From Drosophila pseudoobscura (Eukaryota > Arthropoda > Insecta > Diptera > Drosophilidae), in the NCBI RefSeq assembly GCF_009870125.1, contig NC_046683.1:17431001-17495000 (forward strand): 64,000 nucleotides of DNA, written 5' to 3'. The notes below the pieces were generated by a model. That model had not been told where the DNA came from, made no database searches, and saw only the letters and a program-made list of their open reading frames with translations. A program made the position numbers and the translations under genes. Positions 57,773-64,000 of the stretch are shown here, piece after piece. How positions within the stretch are numbered: position 1 is the first letter of the stretch; every line of letters begins with the position of its first letter.

Positions 57773-58479
57773 GAGGCCATCGTCTCTCTGCAGAGCTCGT
57801 CTCATTTTCCGTTTCCGATGCCAGAGCAAATCAGTTTCTAAGCCAAAACTGGTTGGGCACGTGCTAACGAACTAGCTTTATACTTTACGCTTAAGCTAAA
57901 CCTTTGGATTAAATGTATTTACAAGAATATACTGAAAGAAAGTGAACATACATATGTACACTGTTCCATGTCTGTTTATTACCAAAAAATATTGATACGA
58001 GTGTGATATGATATTTTGGACCGATACCATATGATATGATATGCTCGAAAATGTTCCAGCTATATTTTCGAGCACTTCCAATTGATACCTTCGAGCATCT
58101 CAGTTTGATATTAAAACATCAACACGATATTGTTTTAGATTTGATTATAAATTGTATACATATATGAATGCATTTTTGTAAGCTGGGAAAATAATATAAT
58201 TTTGATATTGAAAGGTCAAAACAGTATTTTCTTTTTGTAAAATTTTTTTTTCTAATGTTACAAATCTAAAGAAATGTTTTTTTTTATGATTTTAAAATTT
58301 ATAATTACACCTTTATGCAATTTATTTAGAAACTTTCACAATACATTTTAAAGGAATCACCTCCCCGCGACGGGTTTTGCTTGTTCAATTCATTCGCATA
58401 TAAGTACTAAGAATGAATATGCTTAAAACAAAGTGCTTCCTTCTTGGTGATACAAAAATCCACACGAAACTTATATATC
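57773..58479. other. sev 3' flank, AT-rich
   Basis: Contains an ATTAAA variant polyadenylation signal at 57908-57913, GATATGATAT repeats and an 11-bp perfect hairpin at 58042-58074. No gene is seen. Confidence 0.55.
57908..57913 (+). promoter_or_regulatory. putative polyadenylation signal ATTAAA for sev
   Basis: ATTAAA 136 nt after the sev stop codon is the nearest recognised signal variant; the site of cleavage is not determinable here. Confidence 0.45.
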
Positions 58480-58790
58480 CCTATACTTTACCGTATATAG
58501 ATGCCACATATTTTCGTCCTTGGTGTGGGAAAAATTTTGAAACCAACTTGATTTAGTGTGATATCACAGGAGTCTCGAGCTCTTATAGTCTCTGAAAACT
58601 AGGTGTCAAACAAGACGAACGGACAGACATGGCTCTATTGATGCTCGGGTATTGATGCTGAATATAATATATATGCTGAAGAATATATTTACTTTATGGA
58701 GTCGGAACGCTTCCATCTGGGCGTTACACACATCCACTTTCAAATCGAATAAGCCCCTATACTCTTTTGAGTATCGAGTATACAATTTCC
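58480..58790 (-). mobile_element. DINE-1 5' half
   Basis: Reverse of the family: ends TATACTCTTTTGAGTATCGAG (58780), with TATTTACTTTATGGAGTCGG, ACGGACAGACATGGCTCTAT and TGATATCACAGGAGTCTCG in order. Confidence 0.82.
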
Positions 58791-58799
58791 TGTATTCCT

Positions 58800-59335
58800 G
58801 CGGGACTTAGTCCTCGCCGCCTCTGCGCAGATAGAAAGGAAGTCTGCGGCTTCGTTTGGGTCCCCTCGTGCTCACCATCATCCGTGAAAATGCTTTACCA
58901 AGATCGGCTGTCTTGCTCGATAGCTTAGTAGCTGAAGCTTGAGGAGAGCGTCATCCATCACGTCCCATAAGGTTGGCCCAAGGACAGGGCCCTGGGGAGC
59001 GCAGCATGTCACCTGGTACTACTCGGCGCTGTTGGTAGTGTATAGCAGCATACAGTTTCTGAAGTAGTACTCAATGATGGCTACCAGATGATCTCGGATT
59101 CCTAGCCGAGTTAGGGCCCTGAGGATATGGTCCCAAGGCGTTACCACGAGGCAGTACTGCTTTCGACCTCCAAGCCACCTGGTTCTCTCAATGGCTTTCG
59201 CAGCAATATCCCTTATAATACGTATCCGGTTCGTCGTTGATCTTTCTTTCCTAAAGCCGAACTGCATCCAAGCCAGGTCAAACCTGCGTCTATTACTGCT
59301 TCCTGCAAATGCATCGCTAAAGTGCTTTACCAACG
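58800..59335 (-). mobile_element. R1-like LINE fragment
   Basis: Minus-strand frame 59333-59019 reads WMQFGFRKERSTTNRIRIIR, AAKAIERTRWLGGRKQYCL, then HILRALTRLGIRDHLVAIIE. These are R1-clade RT blocks upstream of the catalytic box. A short deletion has removed the D of the first catalytic motif (VVTPWDH), so it is inactive. Confidence 0.82.
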
Positions 59336-59574
59336 TTGTCTATCAGACAGAAAAGTCTTTAAGATAAGGGTTTGTCGGGAGGCTTGTTATGTCTCTCCAT
59401 CCGATGTGGCGATACGGTGCGATACATCTGAGTCGACAGTGGGGAATAGGCTTTGGACGATGTGTTTCATCCTAGAAGGGTCAGCTGCGGTGAAAGGCGT
59501 TGAGCTTGTATGGAATCGGGAGATTTTTATATATTAGGTTTTATTTGCTTCCATTTTATTTATACATATCTGTC

Positions 59575-59905
59575 TCTTTATTTTATATTCTCATACGAAC
59601 ATCAGCCGTTTTATCTCGTCAGATATCTCGCTCACATTGCACGACGAAGAGTGTGCAAGAGAGAGACGGAAAATGAGTAAGCGCTTGGCTGGCAAATTAT
59701 TTGTTCCTTCTGGCTATAATAGTAATCAGATCTGATTTAGATTCTGCAATATGGTAGATATAGGCATGCCCGCGATTCCGCTTTTTCGGTTTTGGCGAGT
59801 CATTAAAATTGTGGATACCACAGATTTTCGTTCTTTGTGGAGGTGGAAAGAGCTGGGCCAAATTTTGAAATAGTACATTTCCAACAGTGTGATATTCCAG
59901 GAGTC
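59575..59905 (-). mobile_element. DINE-1 3' half
   Basis: GCACGACGAAGAGTGTGCAA, GAGAGAGACGGAAAATGAG, TTCCTTCTGGCTATAATAG, ATTAAAATTGTGGATACCAC and TGATATTCCAGGAGTCTGG are DINE-1 landmarks in reverse order. Together with the piece at 58480-58790 it brackets the R1-like fragment, so the LINE probably inserted into or beside one DINE-1. Confidence 0.75.
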
Positions 59906-62900
59906 TGGTCTTATAAAATTAAATTATTCAAAAAACTAACATATGCAGGTGATGTGAGTGGGTTTTGTACACCCAAAACGATGGTTGCAAATGCTTAGCC
60001 AGAGCCAAACTTTGCTTCCGCTCTCGTTTTGTGTGCCTCGTATCACATTACCCACACAACAAACACTTTGCCAGGGCAAATCAGAATTGTAAATAGCTTC
60101 ACATAAATCGATTACCTGGACGGTTTCCCGTAAACCGAAAAAAAAATGGAAAATAAATAAAATATTTTTAATATGCGCATAAGCTGTTCTGGCTTGCTTG
60201 ATACTCTTTACAGCGATGGGGTATATTCAATCGCAGGGCGACAAACTGGGTTCTAAATCTGGTTGGGTAGATCAGCAACAAATCCCCAAAATAAATCCCC
60301 GCATCTACAGCCGGAAATCACAAAAAAGTATAGGTTGAAAAGATCAATACATTGTTTTGCTCGTATCATTTTGATGTATTAAATTGTTTATGATTACCAA
60401 AAAACTGTTTTAACTTTTAATCCATTGCTAACAAACAATGGCCTCAGCGCGGCATCCCGGACATCCCCCACACTGTTCTTCTCAGCTGGCAGGGTGTGCA
60501 GTATTCGCTGTTCGCTGGCAGGAATTTTCATTCATGTTCCTTGTTGATACACTCTTTGACTTTCCCAGATTCTGCTTTTTTACGTTACGAGCATTTCACG
60601 TATTTCCTTATTCCGTCGGAGCGAGTGGGGGGATGCCGGTGCCTTCAAGGTGACTTACCATTGATTTCGACTGTTGGAACTTTTACTGAGAAAGGGATGG
60701 AACGGTGTTCTTTGAGCTTTGAAACGCTGCGAGGATTTAATTTTATTACCCTTGGCGGGGTCGCCCATGGAATTAACATGCTGATATGATTAAGTGGTTC
60801 GTTGGTTGGAAAAAGTGCAGCACAAGGGCAGCTTAAAGCGGCTTCTGGGGATGGTAGTGGGTACAGGGCGTAATAATGGCAAAGAAATTGCCCCGAGTTT
60901 CTTTGCAGTCCATGTCGGGTGAATCGAAATTGCTTGGCTTTTGGTCACTGATGCTGCATGTGGGGCATAGTGGCTCTTTTTGGCTCAACCTATTCATCCC
61001 TCCCTGCTTGCTGGAGTTATTAACTTTCGTTTTGATACAGTTTAATGTTATCCGTGCCAACAGTGCTCGGTTTCCCCACTAGCTCCAAATAAAACTTTTC
61101 CTGGAAGCTGCATTGCCTTTTACCCAAAAGTTCACCCCTCACTGACACAATTGATTGAAATTAGATGAGCTTTTCATAATACAAGCCACAGCTCTCCCTC
61201 TTTTCCTCTCTCGACGTCTCCCACCGCTTTGTGTGCGTGAGCCTCTTACATTAAGTGGGCTAATGGCAAAGAGCCCTCCCTCTCCCCCTTGATTCAGGGT
61301 CCTTCTGTCGCTGCCGCAACTACTACGCAACATTGTGCGATTACCAGGTAAAAGTTCGCACAGGTCCCGGATCCGGCGAACGCTATTATCCGTCAAGTTT
61401 CCCCTGACTGTGGCAAATTGGTTATTAAAAGAGTCAACCAGTCCGCGCATGAGCAAGGCAGTCTGAAATAAATTGCGAGGCAAGGAATTCGCTCTGATTT
61501 AATAACAAACGTTATTTAATAGATATCGCAATGAAATTTGGAACCTTAGACGATAAAATTACATTTTAAAGCAAAAATTGTATAGAGGTTAAGCTAGGTT
61601 ACAAATACATACATTTGTAATTATAAGCTTAGTTATTTAGCAAAATAATATACTCGGAATCTGAACTAGCTGAGCATGAGCTCTTCCTTCATTGCTTTAT
61701 TTGCAAGTGACAAAACTTTATTTCATTTTCTTTTTAATTGCAAACTCTTTAGAAGCTCATCCAACTATAAATAAAGCTTTCTCCTGCCTCTTTTATAACC
61801 GTTCCGTATTAAACTGTTCGATCTTTTCAATGCCCTAAGGGATCTGATCAATTTTTCCACTAACTTGCTGAGTAAAGTTTCTTATCTGTTTTTGTCTTCC
61901 GCTATATTGATATTGAGGACAATCATAACTATTGAACACATGGTAGTAGCACTACTTAAACCTATGTAAACTATCCCATGTAATCGAACGTTTAAAAGAT
62001 GTATAAACCTATAAATGGAAAGTTCATAATTTAATTAGATTCAACTTTTGTAGTTTACTTCTTGTCGAACTTTTGCCACCTCAACAAAAACTCGCCAATA
62101 GTGTTTCATTTCAGATATAACAATATTTTTACATATCGTGTGTATGGGAAGTGTACCGCTGGTTTTGGACACCGCCCCGTAAACTTGAACAGCAAGCAGA
62201 CGATTCTGATCTGATTATGGTAAGTCGTGTTTGATGACAGTACGTATATTTCGTGCTGATAACGAAACAAATATATGCATTTGTGTAATAGCTGTGAGTA
62301 TAATATAGAACATTTGCAATACATAAATAAACAAAAAGCGATTTTTATTGCTTTCGAAGAATATATGGGTGTGAATTTTGTCTAAAAAGGTGAGTATTTC
62401 ATTTCGTTTGCAGTATATAATTTGTTTATCTCTTGGAAAAATGGGTGTCACTTCCGTTTGCGTGTGTTTGGTTGAGAAACTGTGTAATATCGTTGTCTAT
62501 GTTAACGTAACGTATTTTAAAACTGTTTTTATTTATTTAACGTCTAGTCAACACCGAGAAAAATTTTTGTATTAAATCGAATCAATCAATAAATTAATTT
62601 GATCAAAAAATTGATTTAAATTCACTGGCCCGCCCCAAAACGGCTCGTACGATTTTGTTTAAATTTTGATATGTTTACTTTGGAGACCATAGTAGTTGAT
62701 AGAGATGAACAAAATTCTAGTACTTTTGCGGACACCTGAGATATAGCCTGGGTATTTAAATAGCAAAACACTCTTTTTTGGAAAAATGTTACTGCTTTTC
62801 ACAAAATCTTATTATTATTTTCATCTGGTTGTTACTCCAGTGGAAGTTTTTCCACATAACAACATAATTGAATTTTCGGTACACACACAAACCCGTTTGG

Positions 62901-62909
62901 TATTTAATT
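59906..62909. other. intergenic, no recognisable gene
   Basis: Several frames of 70-115 codons (for example minus 61483-61139 and plus 60496-60789) show no family motifs. Part of it (62100-62570) is alignable, though diverged, to 60-440 at the window start. Nothing else is supported. Confidence 0.45.
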
Positions 62910-63280
62910 ATACCCGATACTCAAAATGAGTATTAGGGTATATTAGATTTGTGGTAAAAATGGATGTGTGTAACGTCCAGAAGGAATCGTTTCCGACCCC
63001 ATAAAGTATATATAGTCTTGATCAGCATTAATAGCCGAGTCGATTGAGCCCTGTCTGTCTGTCCGTCCGTCCGTCTGTCCGTCCCCTTCAGCGCCTAGTG
63101 CTCAAAGACTATAAGAGCTAGAGCAACGATGTTTTGGATCCAGACTTGTGTGATATGTCACTGTTACAAGAATATTTCAAAACTTCACCCCGCCCTTACA
63201 AAGGACGCAAATCTGTGGCATCCACAATTTTAAAGTCGCGGCCGTAGCGGCAACTCACAACGTTCCCCCCCGTTCTTCGG
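62910..63280 (+). mobile_element. DINE-1 copy with internal deletion
   Basis: A well-conserved 5' half (TATACCCGATACTCAAAATG, AGTCTTGATCAGCATTAATAG, GTCTGTCTGTCCGTCC, AGCAACGATGTTTTGGATCC) passes directly after CATCCACAATTTTAAAG to the 3' end (GCGGCAACTCACAACGTTCC). The TC-rich middle section is missing. Confidence 0.85.
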
Positions 63281-64000
63281 TTCTATATTACGAAATTTTA
63301 GCTTTAAAAGCTCAGGAAAAGTGGAAATTAACTATTTTCTTCTTGTTTTATATTTGATTCATATAAACACGTTTAGTAGGTGTCGTTTCTTTTAAAAGTC
63401 ATTGGATAACCGCTAAGCTACAGGCATTTGACCAACCCTCGCAAAACCACATGCTGTAACATACCGTTTGGTACGTTGGAAATAAAAAATTTCTCAGTCG
63501 TAGTTTGAGGAAATAAAAGTAGTTTTTAGATATACGGATCCATCTGCTGGATGGATCAAGCATGTATAGATGCAGAAACTAATTGGCAGTAAGAAATGGT
63601 TATTTCAACATTTAATTTTTGCCTGTATGTTACAAAACTTATTATGCTTTTGAATATTTTTTCAACTATGTGTGACATACTAAAGTTAAATGGAAAAACG
63701 CAAGCTTACCTCTGAAAATAAACTTACCTAAGACGAATAATATTTTGTTTAAATTATAAAACCATAAGCATACAAAAAATCGTAAATCATTAAACATTTT
63801 TGAGGCCCTCGGTCTATCAGAAAAGTCGGTTTGATCCCAGAGGTTTTTTTAGCTGTCGAGCTGTTGCATAGTGCTATCTGTGCAGAGAAGTGTCATTAGA
63901 AGCCCTTCTCCGCATAGCCTCTGAACTAATTGAGTAATTTGCTCAACTTGATTGCTTTCGAGTGGAGTTGTCAAACAAATCCTGGCACGTGCATCACCTA
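63281..64000. other. intergenic, no recognisable gene
   Basis: AT-rich, with no reading frame of note. I see nothing to annotate. Confidence 0.5.

Noticed and set aside
61139-61483. 114-codon minus-strand ORF
   Set aside because: No family motif, and the Arg-rich tail looks like translated low-complexity sequence.
1-64000. CRISPR arrays, bacterial operons, rRNA or tRNA genes
   Set aside because: Sequence is clearly animal nuclear DNA with introns; no regularly spaced repeat array and no convincing tRNA cloverleaf or rRNA segment was seen by eye.

Overview
This is a stretch of insect nuclear DNA, almost certainly from a Drosophila and probably the obscura group. It contains the complete intron-bearing receptor tyrosine kinase gene sevenless (sev), small GT-AG introns, and many copies of a Helitron-like DINE-1/INE-1 repeat whose sequence resembles the form common in obscura-group genomes. 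The species assignment is an inference from that repeat. sev is X-linked in D. melanogaster (Muller element A), so this is probably X-chromosomal sequence.

Layout. From 1 to 4.4 kb no gene is recognisable; there are repeats and one degenerate DINE-1. Minus strand 4465-5169 is Ssu72, the RNA polymerase II CTD phosphatase (3 exons, 195 aa). Minus strand 6269-6662 is a weak hypothetical ORF. From 6.8 to 8.26 kb lie a jockey-clade fragment, a ~790-bp repeat and a DINE-1. Minus strand 8262-11722 is a secreted 5'-nucleotidase: exons 1-4 encode the catalytic domain and are followed by two tandem, phase-compatible sets of exons 5-8. From 13.7 to 20.3 kb is a transposon-dense block (DINE-1 copies, a jockey element, an R1-like element) ending in a nardilysin-like pseudogene. 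Minus strand 22017-23279 is a LanC-like protein. Minus strand 25737-27103 is a GHITM-type mitochondrial inner-membrane protein. Minus strand 29065-29676 is a secreted single-domain von Willebrand type C (Vago-like) protein. From 31 to 38 kb is another graveyard of DINE-1, jockey, LOA-type and Tc1 remnants. Plus strand 41498-57772 is sev (11 coding exons, 2533 aa), with DINE-1 and LINE insertions in its introns. From 57.8 to 64 kb there are repeats only.

The genes do not form a pathway; each is an independent eukaryotic transcription unit. The most unusual structure is in the 5'-nucleotidase gene. The whole C-terminal substrate-binding half has been duplicated downstream with its intron phases intact and two of its four exon lengths unchanged, and no second N-terminal half lies between. 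The catalytic half could therefore be joined to either of two different substrate-binding halves. The final codons and stop of the distal set appear to come from a DINE-1 insertion.

Limits: exon boundaries were worked out by eye from splice consensus, frame and family similarity. Transposon ends are approximate and no database search was run.
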